NCBI RefSeq assembly: GCF_039523735.1
Contig: NZ_BAAAFW010000054.1
Span: 62,001-126,000 of the forward strand
Length of the DNA: 64,000 bases
Direction of reading: 5' to 3'
Source: Tatumella punctata
Lineage (GTDB): Bacteria > Pseudomonadota > Gammaproteobacteria > Enterobacterales > Enterobacteriaceae
The notes below the pieces were generated by a model. That model searched no databases, was not told the DNA's origin, and saw only the letters and a program-made list of their open reading frames with translations. This document shows, piece by piece, positions 16,908 to 25,529 of the stretch; within the stretch, counting starts at the first letter, position 1; each line of letters opens with the position of its first letter. The position numbers and the translations under genes were made by a program.

Positions 16908-18773
16908 ATGAGTTTTGATACCACCCAATACCCGACACTGGCGCTGGCAGGCACAGTGCAGGAATTACGTCTATTGCCAAAAGAGAAACTCCCGGCCCTG
17001 TGCAATGAGTTACGCCAGTACCTGCTTGACAGTGTCAGCCAGTCCAGCGGACATTTTGCCTCAGGCCTGGGGGTCGTGGAACTGACGGTGGCTTTGCATT
17101 ATGTCTATAACACCCCTTTTGATCACCTGATCTGGGACGTAGGGCATCAGGCATATCCGCATAAAATTCTGACCGGTCGCCGTGACCGCATCGGGACTAT
17201 CCGTAAGAAAAATGGCCTGCATCCGTTTCCGTGGCGTGAAGAAAGTGAGCATGACGTGCTGAGTGTCGGACACTCTTCCACCTCCATCAGTGCCGGGCTG
17301 GGAATGGCGGTTGCCGCAGAAAAAGAAGCCGCCGGGCGCCGTACTGTCTGTGTGATTGGCGATGGAGCCCTGACCGCCGGAATGGCGTTTGAGGCCATGA
17401 ACCATGCGGGTGATATCAAGCCTGATATGTTAGTTGTGTTGAACGATAACGACATGTCTATCTCAGAAAATGTCGGCGCACTGAATAACCGTGTCGCACA
17501 GATCCTGTCCGGTAAAACTTATTCATGGTTGCGTGAAAGCGGGAAACGGGTACTGACCGGCCTGCCCCCGATTAAAGAACTGGTAAAACGCACCGAAGAG
17601 CACCTGAAAGGGATGGTTTCTCCGGGGACGTTATTTGAAGAACTGGGCTTTAACTATATTGGTCCGGTGGACGGGCACGATGTCACAGGACTGGTTAGCG
17701 CATTAACCAATATGCGCAGCCTGAAAGGACCACAGTTCCTGCATATCATTACTAAAAAAGGCAAAGGCTACGCCCCGGCAGAAGAAGATCCTATTGCATG
17801 GCATGCTGTGCCTAAATTTGACCCGGCGAGGGGGGAGTTACCCAAGAGCAAGGGTGGCACGCCAACCTACTCGCAGGTTTTCGGTGACTGGTTATGCGAA
17901 ACTGCGGCGACAGACAGTAAGCTGATGGCTGTGACTCCGGCGATGCGTGAAGGGTCCGGAATGGTACGTTTTTCACGGGAATATCCGCGGCAATATTTTG
18001 ATGTTGCGATTGCTGAACAACATGCGGTGACCTTTGCTGCCGGTCTGGCTGTGGGTGGATATAAGCCGGTAGTCGCTATCTACTCAACTTTCCTGCAACG
18101 TGCTTATGACCAGTTGATCCATGATGTGGTGATCCAGAAACTGCCGGTGTTGTTTGCTATCGATCGTGGCGGCATTGTCGGTGCTGACGGTCAGACTCAC
18201 CAGGGCGCATTTGATATTGCTTTCCTGCGTTGTATCCCCGGGCTTTTGATCATGACACCCAGTGATGAGAATGAATGCCGGGATATGCTGCATACGGGCT
18301 ACCACTATCAGCAGGGGCCGGCCGCGGTCCGTTATCCGCGGGGGACTGGTCGCGGGCTGGATAGCCGTGCTGCCGAATTACTGCCGCTGGGTAAAGGGGT
18401 GATTAAACGCCAGGGCGAGAAACTGGCTATTCTTAACTTCGGTACCCTGTTACCGGAAGCAGAAGCCGCAGCAGAGGCCCTGAATGCCACCCTGGTGGAT
18501 ATGCGTTTTGTGAAACCACTGGATAATGCTCTGATCCTGCAAATCGCCGGACAGCATGAAAGTATTGTGACGCTGGAAGAAGGTGCAATCAGTGGCGGCG
18601 CTGGCAGTGGAGTGAATGAAGTATTGATGGCTGCCCGGCGTATGATACCGGTTTTAAATCTGGGTCTGCCGGATAAATTTATTCCTCAGGGAACTCAGGA
18701 AGAAATCCGTCAGGATCTGGGCCTGGATGCCGAAGGCATTCAGTCAGCAATTACTGAGTGGCTGAACCAGTAA
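16908..18773 (+). CDS. dxs: 1-deoxy-D-xylulose-5-phosphate synthase
   Basis: Dxs joins pyruvate and glyceraldehyde-3-phosphate with thiamin diphosphate. Its product enters isoprenoid, thiamin and pyridoxal synthesis. The start at 16908 (MSFDTTQYPTLALAG) was preferred to an upstream in-frame ATG (16872, inside ispA) because it gives 621 residues versus 620 in E. coli and matches its N-terminus. The ThDP motif is GDGALTAGMAFEAMNHAGD followed by NDNDMS. The transketolase-like pyrimidine domain includes AIAEQHAVTFAAGLA. It ends in a GC-rich hairpin. E. coli has yajO next; it is absent here. Confidence 0.97.
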   Translation: MSFDTTQYPTLALAGTVQELRLLPKEKLPALCNELRQYLLDSVSQSSGHFASGLGVVELTVALHYVYNTPFDHLIWDVGHQAYPHKILTGRRDRIGTIRKKNGLHPFPWREESEHDVLSVGHSSTSISAGLGMAVAAEKEAAGRRTVCVIGDGALTAGMAFEAMNHAGDIKPDMLVVLNDNDMSISENVGALNNRVAQILSGKTYSWLRESGKRVLTGLPPIKELVKRTEEHLKGMVSPGTLFEELGFNYIGPVDGHDVTGLVSALTNMRSLKGPQFLHIITKKGKGYAPAEEDPIAWHAVPKFDPARGELPKSKGGTPTYSQVFGDWLCETAATDSKLMAVTPAMREGSGMVRFSREYPRQYFDVAIAEQHAVTFAAGLAVGGYKPVVAIYSTFLQRAYDQLIHDVVIQKLPVLFAIDRGGIVGADGQTHQGAFDIAFLRCIPGLLIMTPSDENECRDMLHTGYHYQQGPAAVRYPRGTGRGLDSRAAELLPLGKGVIKRQGEKLAILNFGTLLPEAEAAAEALNATLVDMRFVKPLDNALILQIAGQHESIVTLEEGAISGGAGSGVNEVLMAARRMIPVLNLGLPDKFIPQGTQEEIRQDLGLDAEGIQSAITEWLNQ

Positions 18774-18784
18774 CCGCCTGATGG

Positions 18785-18809
18785 CGGACAGGGCTGACTG
18801 CCCTGTCCG
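18785..18809. terminator. Hairpin between convergent dxs and pgpA
   Basis: CGGACAGGGC pairs perfectly with GCCCTGTCCG around a 5-base loop. There is no U-tract, so it may be a weak terminator or a 3' end stabiliser. Confidence 0.55.
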
Positions 18810-18838
18810 TACAGTTTCCGGTACACAAGAGGACAGCG

Positions 18839-19357
18839 TCAGACCGGTAACAGCGTCGGAAAATAACGGGCCACGACAAACAGCAGCGCAGCAGAGAGTA
18901 TCCCCGCCACAATATCATCAATCATAATCCCCATCCCGCCACCGACATTTCGGTCAAACCAGCGAATAGGCCAGGGTTTCCACATATCCAGCACCCGGAA
19001 AACGACAAAGCCAGCCGCCACCCATTGCCAGTGATGATTAGGGATCGCCATCAGGGTGATCCACATCCCGATAAACTCATCCCAGACAATACTGCCATGA
19101 TCATGGACCCCCATATCCTTCGCGGTACGGTGACACAGGTAAACACCCACACAAATCCCGAACAGGACCACCAGATAATAAATATCCTGAGGCAGCAGGA
19201 TCAGCAAATACCAGAATGGCAGGGCTGCCAGTGACCCCGCAGTACCTGGCATGACCGGACTCAGTCCGCTGCCAAAACCGGTAGCCAGCAAGTGCCAGGG
19301 ATTACTCAGATGAATACGTGAAAGTATTTGTCGTCTATTTTCTGCCAAAATGATCAT
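18839..19357 (-). CDS. pgpA: Phosphatidylglycerophosphatase A
   Basis: PgpA dephosphorylates phosphatidylglycerol phosphate in the inner membrane to make phosphatidylglycerol. The 172 residues equal E. coli PgpA, including the conserved NPWHLLATGFGSGLSPVMPGT (about residues 19-39) and HDHGSIVWDEFIGMWITL and MWKPWPIRWFDRNV segments. Its start overlaps the thiL end by 23 bases, so the two are translationally coupled. Confidence 0.96.
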   Translation of the reverse strand: MIILAENRRQILSRIHLSNPWHLLATGFGSGLSPVMPGTAGSLAALPFWYLLILLPQDIYYLVVLFGICVGVYLCHRTAKDMGVHDHGSIVWDEFIGMWITLMAIPNHHWQWVAAGFVVFRVLDMWKPWPIRWFDRNVGGGMGIMIDDIVAGILSAALLFVVARYFPTLLPV

Positions 19358-20312
19358 ATCCTTTCAGGTCAGCTTTAACCGGCTTGCCCTGTTCCAGCAA
19401 TACCAGCCCGTCCGCTTCAGGGGCTATCTGCCCGATACAATGATACCCCGTCCCCAGATGGTCAAGGGCGACGGCCAGTGCACCGCGGTTAACTTCCGGC
19501 ACGGTGAAGCATAGCTCATAATCTTCTCCGCCATTCAGTGCCCAGCGCAAGGCCTGCGGTTTATCAAAACCGTCCAGCAGCGCCGATGAAAGCGGAATAG
19601 CATCAATATTCAGCCTGGCACCGACGCGGCTGGCTCTGAGAATATGACCGAGGTCAGATAACAGGCCGTCAGAAATGTCGACTGCTGATGTTGCCAGGTC
19701 ACGCAAGGCCTGGCCCTGAAGGATGCGCGGCACCGGGCGCAGATGGCGTTTGATCAGGGCTTCATGGATAGCAGGATCGGCTATTTTATGATGGTGTTGT
19801 AACAGGGACAGTCCGGCAGCACTGTCTCCCAGGGTTCCGGTAACAAAAATCCAGTCGCCGGGTTTAGCACCTGAGCGTTTCAGTGCCCGTCCTGTCGGTA
19901 CCAGCCCATGGATCCCCAGCGTCATGCTCAGCGGACCTCGGGTGGTATCCCCGCCAATCAGCTGCATATCGTAGTAATCCAGCAGCTCAAATAAGCTGTC
20001 ACTGAAGGCCTGCAGCCAGTCTTCATCCGCGGATGGCAGGGTCAGTGCCAGAGTCAGCCACGCCGGGTCAGCCCCCATCGCCGCCAGATCACTCAGATTA
20101 ACAGCCAGCGCTTTGTAACCCAGATCTGACGGATGAATATCCCGTAAAAAATGTATACCTTCCACCAGAGTATCAGTACTGATAGCAAGTACCTTTTTTT
20201 CAGGGACTGCCAGCAAAGCACAGTCATCACCGATGCCTTTAACCACATCGCGACGGGAACTGGTGACACGATTAAAATAACGAGCAATGAGCTCAAATTC
20301 GCCACAGGACAT
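19335..20312 (-). CDS. thiL: Thiamine-monophosphate kinase
   Basis: ThiL phosphorylates thiamin monophosphate to the active diphosphate. The ATG start at 20312 (MSCGEFELIARYFNRV) gives 325 residues, the E. coli length, and matches its N-terminus. A GTG four codons upstream is an alternative; neither has a strong ribosome-binding site. The metal-binding GIGDDCALL (about residues 25-33), AVNLSDLAAMGADP and GGDTTRGPLS motifs of the PurM/ThiL superfamily are intact. It lies downstream of the nusB terminator and overlaps pgpA. Confidence 0.95.
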   Translation of the reverse strand: MSCGEFELIARYFNRVTSSRRDVVKGIGDDCALLAVPEKKVLAISTDTLVEGIHFLRDIHPSDLGYKALAVNLSDLAAMGADPAWLTLALTLPSADEDWLQAFSDSLFELLDYYDMQLIGGDTTRGPLSMTLGIHGLVPTGRALKRSGAKPGDWIFVTGTLGDSAAGLSLLQHHHKIADPAIHEALIKRHLRPVPRILQGQALRDLATSAVDISDGLLSDLGHILRASRVGARLNIDAIPLSSALLDGFDKPQALRWALNGGEDYELCFTVPEVNRGALAVALDHLGTGYHCIGQIAPEADGLVLLEQGKPVKADLKGYDHFGRK

Positions 20313-20350
20313 AAGCGGGTTCACTCAGCAGGTAAGTTAAAAACAGGTAT

Positions 20351-20374
20351 AAAAAAGGCCGGAGAACCGGCCTT
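20351..20374 (-). terminator. Rho-independent terminator of nusB
   Basis: AAGGCCGG / CCGGCCTT with an AGAA loop (read on + ) is followed on the minus strand by six T. It lies 7 bases after the nusB stop and before thiL, so thiL may need read-through or its own promoter. Confidence 0.88.
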
Positions 20375-20381
20375 AAGATCG

Positions 20382-20801
20382 TTACTTGCGATTAGGACGA
20401 ATTTGTGGCGCTGCTTTATCCAGAACACCATTTACAAATTTGTGGCTGTCTTCCGCACCGAACACTTTCGCCAGTTCAATAGCCTCATTGATAGCAACTT
20501 TATAAGGCACATCCGAGCGTTTGCTTAACTCATAGAGCGCGATACGCAGGGCCGCTTTTTCCACCTGCCCCAGCTCGTCAAGACGACGGGACAGGTAAGG
20601 TTTCATCAAATCATCAAGATAGGCGCTGTTGGTCGCGACACCTGCCAGTAATTCACGGAAGTAGTTAACATCAACATCTTTGACGTCCTGTTCCGCCAGA
20701 AACTGGTATTCCACATCGGCAATGTCATTGTTGGATAACTGCCAGGAGTACAGTGCCTGAAGGGCACACTCCCTGGCACGGCGGCGAGCAGCAGGTTTCA
20801 C
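20382..20801 (-). CDS. nusB: Transcription antitermination factor NusB
   Basis: NusB binds boxA RNA with S10 (NusE) to support rRNA antitermination. The 139 residues equal the E. coli length. The Arg-rich N-terminus KPAARRRARECALQALYSWQ (residues 2-21) forms the RNA-binding surface in the family. It lies 16 bases after ribE in the nrdR-ribD-ribE-nusB order standard for enterobacteria. Confidence 0.97.
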   Translation of the reverse strand: MKPAARRRARECALQALYSWQLSNNDIADVEYQFLAEQDVKDVDVNYFRELLAGVATNSAYLDDLMKPYLSRRLDELGQVEKAALRIALYELSKRSDVPYKVAINEAIELAKVFGAEDSHKFVNGVLDKAAPQIRPNRK

Positions 20802-20817
20802 AAAATTCCCCTTAAAA

Positions 20818-21288
20818 TCAGGCGTTAATAGCTTTTAATACATTAATCATTTCAAGTGCGGTCAGTGCCGCTTCGGCACCTTTATTACCCGCTTTAGTAC
20901 CAGCACGCTCAATAGCCTGCTCGATATTTTCGGTTGTTAATACTCCGAATGCCACCGGAATATCACTGTTCATTGCCACACTGGCGATACCTGAACTGGC
21001 TTCACCGGCGACAAATTCAAAGTGAGCCGTACCACCACGGATTACCGTTCCCAGTGCGATCACCGCATCATATTTGCCGGTTTTACTCAGCGCACGGGCT
21101 GCCAGTGGTAATTCATAAGCGCCCGGAACCCAGACCACAGTAATGTTATCAGCCTTCACCTGACCAATACGTTTCAGCGCATCAATCGCACCTTCCAGCA
21201 GGCTGTCATTAATAAAGTTATTAAAACGGGCAATCACAATGGCAATATTTGCGTCGGGTGTTGCTACTGCAGCTTCAATAATTTTCAT
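20818..21288 (-). CDS. ribE: 6,7-dimethyl-8-ribityllumazine synthase
   Basis: Lumazine synthase condenses the ribityl-pyrimidinedione with dihydroxybutanone phosphate in the penultimate riboflavin step and forms an icosahedral capsid. The 156 residues equal E. coli RibE (RibH). VPGAYELPLAARAL (about residues 53-66) and ALGTVIRGGTAHFEFVAGE (about 80-98, with the catalytic His) are characteristic. It lies between ribD and nusB. Confidence 0.97.
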   Translation of the reverse strand: MKIIEAAVATPDANIAIVIARFNNFINDSLLEGAIDALKRIGQVKADNITVVWVPGAYELPLAARALSKTGKYDAVIALGTVIRGGTAHFEFVAGEASSGIASVAMNSDIPVAFGVLTTENIEQAIERAGTKAGNKGAEAALTALEMINVLKAINA

Positions 21289-21381
21289 AGGTTTCCTTTC
21301 AGGTATTAGTTGGGTCGCCCGGCAAGGGGGGCGAATTTTAGCATACTCTTTAGCGCTCTGCTCTCGCTTTTGCGCAAACTC

Positions 21382-22485
21382 TTAATCAGGACGTAAAATA
21401 ACCCGCAAATCAGGGCCAATACGGCGCACATCTTCAAAACGGAAGGCCGGCGCATCCTTTAACGCGGTCATGCCGGGTAAAGCACACAGCCCTCTGGCCT
21501 CATTCCCCAACAGCTTCGGGGCAAGATAAACAATCACTTCATCTACCAGCCCGGCACGCAGCAATGCTCCGGCCAGGGTCGGCCCGGCTTCAGTCCAGAC
21601 ACTGTTTATCTGTTGTTGTCCCAGCAGCATCATCATTGCTACCAGGTCGGTGCCCCCCTGGTGCTGAGGCACAACAAACTGTCGCACGTCCTCAGGCCAT
21701 TCTCCGGCAGGTTGTGAGCGCATCAGCCAGCTTTCCCCCGGCTGAGAAAATACCTGTAATGCCGGAGATAACTGCTGCTGACGGTCAATAATCACCCGGA
21801 CTGGCTGACGAATATCCCGGCTATCGCCCATCAGAGCCAGACTGTCACTGTCCAGTTGCTGAGCCCGGACGGTCAGTGCCGGGTCATCGGCAATCACTGT
21901 GGCACTGGTGCTGAGGATCGCATGGCTGGCAGCACGGAAACGCTGTACATCACGACGGGATTCCGCAGACGTAATCCACTGGCTTTCGCCACTGGCCATC
22001 GCCGTGCGTCCGTCCAGAGAGGCGCCTAATTTCAGTTGCAGCCAGGGAAAACCGGTACGCATCCGTTTCAGAAAGCCGCGATTAATGTCCTCTGCCGCCT
22101 GTGACATGACGCCATGGCGGACCTCAACCCCCGCCTGCTGTAAGCGGTACAACCCACGGCCAGCGACCTGAGGATTCGGATCCTGCATAGCGGCAACGAC
22201 CCGCGAGACCCCGGCAGCAATCAGGGCATCACAGCACGGCGGCGTACGGCCAAAATGGCTGCAGGGCTCCAGGGTCACATAGGCGGTTGCCCCTTTTGCC
22301 TGTTCGCCGGCGGCACGCAGAGCGTGCACTTCCGCATGAGGACCACCGGCACGCTGGTGCCAGCCCTCTCCCACGACCTTACCTTCACGGACAATCACAC
22401 AACCTACATTCGGGTTAGGTGCGGTGGTGAAACGTCCCCGGCTGGCCAGCTCAAGGGCCCGGGCCATATATTTTTCATCAGACAT
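21382..22485 (-). CDS. ribD: Bifunctional riboflavin deaminase/reductase
   Basis: RibD deaminates and then reduces the pyrimidine intermediate in riboflavin synthesis. The start at 22485 (MSDEKYMARALELASRG) gives 367 residues, the same as E. coli; the longer open frame runs back into nrdR. The N-terminal deaminase has the zinc motifs HAEVHAL (about 49-55) and PCSHFGRTPPCCDAL (about 75-89). The C-terminal reductase domain starts near residue 148. It begins 4 bases after nrdR. Confidence 0.97.
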   Translation of the reverse strand: MSDEKYMARALELASRGRFTTAPNPNVGCVIVREGKVVGEGWHQRAGGPHAEVHALRAAGEQAKGATAYVTLEPCSHFGRTPPCCDALIAAGVSRVVAAMQDPNPQVAGRGLYRLQQAGVEVRHGVMSQAAEDINRGFLKRMRTGFPWLQLKLGASLDGRTAMASGESQWITSAESRRDVQRFRAASHAILSTSATVIADDPALTVRAQQLDSDSLALMGDSRDIRQPVRVIIDRQQQLSPALQVFSQPGESWLMRSQPAGEWPEDVRQFVVPQHQGGTDLVAMMMLLGQQQINSVWTEAGPTLAGALLRAGLVDEVIVYLAPKLLGNEARGLCALPGMTALKDAPAFRFEDVRRIGPDLRVILRPD

Positions 22486-22489
22486 GCTG

Positions 22490-22939
22490 TCAGTCCTGTA
22501 GTCTGGCAATCTCTTCACCAAATTCACGAATATCTTCAAAACTGCGATATACAGAAGCAAAACGAATATACGCGACTTTATCCAGCATTTTTAATTCATC
22601 CATGACCAGGTTACCCAGCATCTTACTGGGTACCTCACGTTCGCCGGTTGCCCGTAAATGAGCTTTGATCCGGTGAACTGCACTGTCCAAATCATCAGCA
22701 CTGACCGGCCGTTTTTCCAGCGCCTTCATCATGCCGCGCAACAGTTTTTCTTCATCAAAAGGTTCGCGGACATCATCACTTTTTACAATTCTGGGCATCA
22801 CCAGTTCAGCCACTTCAAAAGTGGTAAAACGTTCGTGACAAACCAGACACTGGCGGCGACGCCGGACAGATGATCCTTCGCTGACCAGACGTGAGTCTAT
22901 AACTTTGGTGTCCACTGCGGCACAAAACGGACAATGCAT
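22490..22939 (-). CDS. nrdR: Transcriptional repressor NrdR
   Basis: NrdR senses ATP/dATP and represses ribonucleotide reductase operons. The 149 residues equal the E. coli length. An N-terminal zinc ribbon (CPFC at 3-6 and CLVC near 31-34) is followed by an ATP-cone from about residue 49 (PRIVKSDDVREPFDEEKLLRG). It is the first gene of the nrdR-ribD-ribE-nusB run and is divergent from kbp. Confidence 0.97.
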   Translation of the reverse strand: MHCPFCAAVDTKVIDSRLVSEGSSVRRRRQCLVCHERFTTFEVAELVMPRIVKSDDVREPFDEEKLLRGMMKALEKRPVSADDLDSAVHRIKAHLRATGEREVPSKMLGNLVMDELKMLDKVAYIRFASVYRSFEDIREFGEEIARLQD

Positions 22940-23043
22940 GGCATATTCCCGGAGACTGATATTGAATAGCGCTAGTGTAACGCGAAGTCAGGGTTAACTA
23001 AATGTATTCAGCGACTGTAATATTGTTTTGGCTAATCATCTTA

Positions 23044-23073
23044 TTGTTACTTATAACCATAAGTCGCTATGCT
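23044..23073 (+). promoter_or_regulatory. Candidate promoter of kbp
   Basis: TTGTTA (23044-23049) and CTATGCT (TATGCT at 23068-23073) are 18 bases apart. The C before the -10 and the trailing TAA resemble sigma-S promoters, which fits E. coli ygaU/kbp being RpoS-controlled. The assignment is by eye. Confidence 0.4.
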
Positions 23074-23122
23074 TAACGAGTAGCAGCCCGATTTTACAGA
23101 CCGTGAAACCTGAGGAGGAATG

Positions 23123-23557
23123 ATGGGATTATTTAGTTTTGTTAAAGAAGCAGGCGAGAAACTATGGGATGCAGTCTCTGCAGATGCAGGGACTAAAATC
23201 CAGGATCACCTGACTAAACTGGGAATACCGGACAGCGACAAAGTAAAAGTGACCGTAAACGACGGCACAGCCACTGTTTCCGGCGACGGCCTGAGCCAGG
23301 AGCTGAAAGAAAAAATTCTGGTTGCGGTGGGTAATGTTGCGGGTATCACCCATGTTGATGACAAAATCAGCAGCAGCGATACGGAAACTGCACCGGAGTT
23401 TTATACGGTCAAATCCGGCGATACTCTGAGTGCAATTGCCAGGCACTGTTACGGGGATGCCGGTAAATATAACAAAATCTTTGACGCGAATAAGCCAATG
23501 CTCTCCAGCCCGGACAAAATCTACCCCGGCCAGGCACTGCGTATTCCGCGCGATTAA
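23123..23557 (+). CDS. kbp: Potassium-binding protein Kbp (BON + LysM domains)
   Basis: Kbp (YgaU) is a cytoplasmic K+ sensor needed for normal growth at high external potassium. Starting at 23123, the second of two adjacent ATGs and correctly spaced from AGGAGG, the product has 144 residues (E. coli 149). A BON domain spans about residues 20-85 (VKVTVNDGTATVSGDGLS) and a LysM domain about 92-144 (FYTVKSGDTLSAIARHCYG, ending YPGQALRIPRD). In E. coli the gene lies elsewhere on the chromosome; here it is inserted between nrdR and yajI. Confidence 0.95.
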   Translation: MGLFSFVKEAGEKLWDAVSADAGTKIQDHLTKLGIPDSDKVKVTVNDGTATVSGDGLSQELKEKILVAVGNVAGITHVDDKISSSDTETAPEFYTVKSGDTLSAIARHCYGDAGKYNKIFDANKPMLSSPDKIYPGQALRIPRD

Positions 23558-23563
23558 CCCCGG

Positions 23564-24109
23564 ATGATGAAAAAAACGCTACCGGGTGTAGTGATGTCCT
23601 CACTTCTGCTGGCCGGATGCAGTCATAACGTCCGTCCGGCAGAGACGCTGGGCACAACGGTCGGACAGCTTAACCAGTCCCTGAGCCATTTGTCTGAGCA
23701 ATCAGCAGCCCTGGCCTTTCAGCACCGGCTGAATGCACAATCGACCCACGGAGCCTGGCTGTTACCGGCCGCCGGCAGCCCGGTAGTGCTGGAAGCTGAC
23801 AGGGCGAGGTTGTTACTGCAACTGACGTCTGACAGTGACAGCAGCCAGCCGGTGCTGCAGGTGAAAAATAGCGGAACGCAGGTATTACCGCCCTTTCAGC
23901 TCAGCGCAATCGTGTCGGTAGTCTCTTCGGCACAGGACTACCGCACCCCACAGCCACAGAAACAGGCACCGCAGGAATTGTACCAGCCGGAAAGGCTGCC
24001 TCCCGGCAGTGAAGTCCGTTTTACTCTGCACGGGGTAGCACTCCGGTCACAGCAATCTCTGCTGGTCAATGTGCATCAGTTCCGGCCCGATTATCCGCCG
24101 GCCCGCTGA
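23564..24109 (+). CDS. yajI: YajI-like lipoprotein (DUF3251)
   Basis: This is a lipoprotein of unknown function. The 181 residues have a signal ending SSLLLAGC with Cys19. The body resembles E. coli YajI (179 aa) in the coiled start (TVGQLNQSLSHLSEQSAAL), the AFQHRLNAQSTHGAWLLPAA segment and overall length, though identity is low. The position beside nrdR agrees with E. coli tsx-yajI-nrdR. The start may be the second of two adjacent ATGs. tsx and yajD, which follow in E. coli, are missing. Confidence 0.78.
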   Translation: MMKKTLPGVVMSSLLLAGCSHNVRPAETLGTTVGQLNQSLSHLSEQSAALAFQHRLNAQSTHGAWLLPAAGSPVVLEADRARLLLQLTSDSDSSQPVLQVKNSGTQVLPPFQLSAIVSVVSSAQDYRTPQPQKQAPQELYQPERLPPGSEVRFTLHGVALRSQQSLLVNVHQFRPDYPPAR

Positions 24110-24533
24110 TTAAAAAAGCCGCCCGCACAGACTACTGCCAATCATTCAACTATCGGTTAAAAAATCCACTGACTGGTATAAAAGGGTTCCATGTTTATCA
24201 TGGAGCCCTTTTTAAATGGAACTGACATTCCGCCATCCGGGAATGCTGAAACTGCCGCCGGGACGTCAGCCGGAGTAATCCGCGCCCCCCTTTAAAAACA
24301 ATGCGGGGTGATTTTTTATCTTTATCCGGCATCAAATCCTTCGTGAAATAAATACACATTCAATGACGGAATAAACCAAATAGCTCATAAAAACAAATCA
24401 GCAAAATCAAAAAAACCTCTAAAGCAAAAAAACACATAACAATAGAAAAATAGGTTATTTAGCAGTGGATTGCGGCAGGTTTTTAATACTGATAATTTAA
24501 AAAAGGAAAATAAATAATGAAATAATTAATGGT
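24110..24533. other. yajI to monooxygenase intergenic region with decayed repeat copy
   Basis: No gene is evident in these 424 bases. The left half (24121-24307) is a decayed copy of the repeat at 28681-29022. The right half (about 24310-24533) is very AT-rich, with A tracts, and should hold the promoter of the following operon; no clean -35/-10 pair was chosen. A short ATG-AAA-TAA mini-ORF behind an AAGGAA site lies at 24517-24525. Confidence 0.6.
24121..24307 (+). repeat. Left copy of flanking repeat (internally deleted)
   Basis: Positions 24121-24197 align without gaps to 28681-28757, with about 63 of 77 bases identical by hand count, up to and including ATGTTTA. The next 33 bases do not match. 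Then 24230-24274 is identical over 45 bases to 28933-28977, and 24286-24307 is identical over 22 bases to 29001-29022. Relative to the right copy about 140 bases are missing, so the small ORF is destroyed here. Confidence 0.85.
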
Positions 24534-25529
24534 ATGGTCATGTCTTTAGTCAGCAAAAAAAAACAGTTAGGCTTTCTTACCCGTCTGCTGGATGATACTT
24601 CTGCACAGCAACGTTATCTGATTGCACTGCAACAAATTATACTCGCGGAAAAGCTGGGATACGATAATGCCTGGATAGCACAGCACCATTTTGACCGTGA
24701 AGAAGGTGGTTTACCGTCACCGTTTGTCCTGCTGTCAGCCGCTGGTCAGGTCACAAATAACATTACTCTCGGTACCGCAGTAATTACCCTGTCCTTTGAA
24801 AACCCTCTGCGGGTGATTGAAGACGCTACCGTACTGAATTTACTGCATAACCAGCGTCTGGAGCTGGGCCTGGGTAGCGGAGCCACCGATGCCACGTTTA
24901 ACGGTTTCGGTTTACAGGCCGCGAATCGCCGGAAAATCTTTGGTGATAACTTTGCCCGGTTTCAGGAAATTTTGCGTAATAAACAGCAACTCTATCCGGC
25001 GCCGGAAAATTTGCAGCAGAAAACCTGGCTGGCAACGTTTTCTGAGCAAGGCGCTGCTCAGGCAGGAGCCGCGGGATATGGTCTGATGCTATCCCGGACC
25101 CAGCCACGTGTGGCCGGAGGAGAGATGTCGTTACTGGCTATCCAGCATCGGATTATTGACAGCTATCTGGCTGCATTACCCGCAGGGACGGAACCGCGAA
25201 TTATGGTGTCCCGCACCGTACTGGTCGTCGATGAGCACAGTCAGGGCCAGCAATGGCTGGAAAGATTTATCAAAAAATTCGAAGAGAAATATACCGATCC
25301 GGCCAGCCAGGATTACTGTGCCCTGAATGAATTTTCCACCATTAAAGATGCTTATTACGGTACCCCGGACCAGGTAGGTCGTTTACTGGCGGAAGACAGT
25401 GTGCTGGAGCGTGCGACTCATATCGCCTTCCAGTCACACACTATTGAGCCTGATTACCGATTAAGTAACCGTTCACTGGAACTACTGATCGACGTGGTGG
25501 CAAAAGATCTTGGCTGGAGAGACGAATAA
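24534..25529 (+). CDS. Luciferase-like (LLM) flavin-dependent monooxygenase
   Basis: LLM enzymes use reduced flavin and O2 to oxidise small organic molecules and usually depend on a separate flavin reductase. The 331-residue product has the family (beta/alpha)8 pattern: LGFLTRLLDD, LAEKLGYDNAWIAQHHF near residues 36-52, ITLGTAVITLSFENPLRVIEDATVLNLL and LELGLGSGATDATFNGFG. The last codon overlaps the ABC ATPase start (TAATG), so it heads a five-gene operon. The start is uncertain: ATGs at 24534 and 24540 lack a good ribosome-binding site. Substrate is unknown; oxidation of a sulfur amino acid derivative is a guess from its linked importer. Confidence 0.85.
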   Translation: MVMSLVSKKKQLGFLTRLLDDTSAQQRYLIALQQIILAEKLGYDNAWIAQHHFDREEGGLPSPFVLLSAAGQVTNNITLGTAVITLSFENPLRVIEDATVLNLLHNQRLELGLGSGATDATFNGFGLQAANRRKIFGDNFARFQEILRNKQQLYPAPENLQQKTWLATFSEQGAAQAGAAGYGLMLSRTQPRVAGGEMSLLAIQHRIIDSYLAALPAGTEPRIMVSRTVLVVDEHSQGQQWLERFIKKFEEKYTDPASQDYCALNEFSTIKDAYYGTPDQVGRLLAEDSVLERATHIAFQSHTIEPDYRLSNRSLELLIDVVAKDLGWRDE

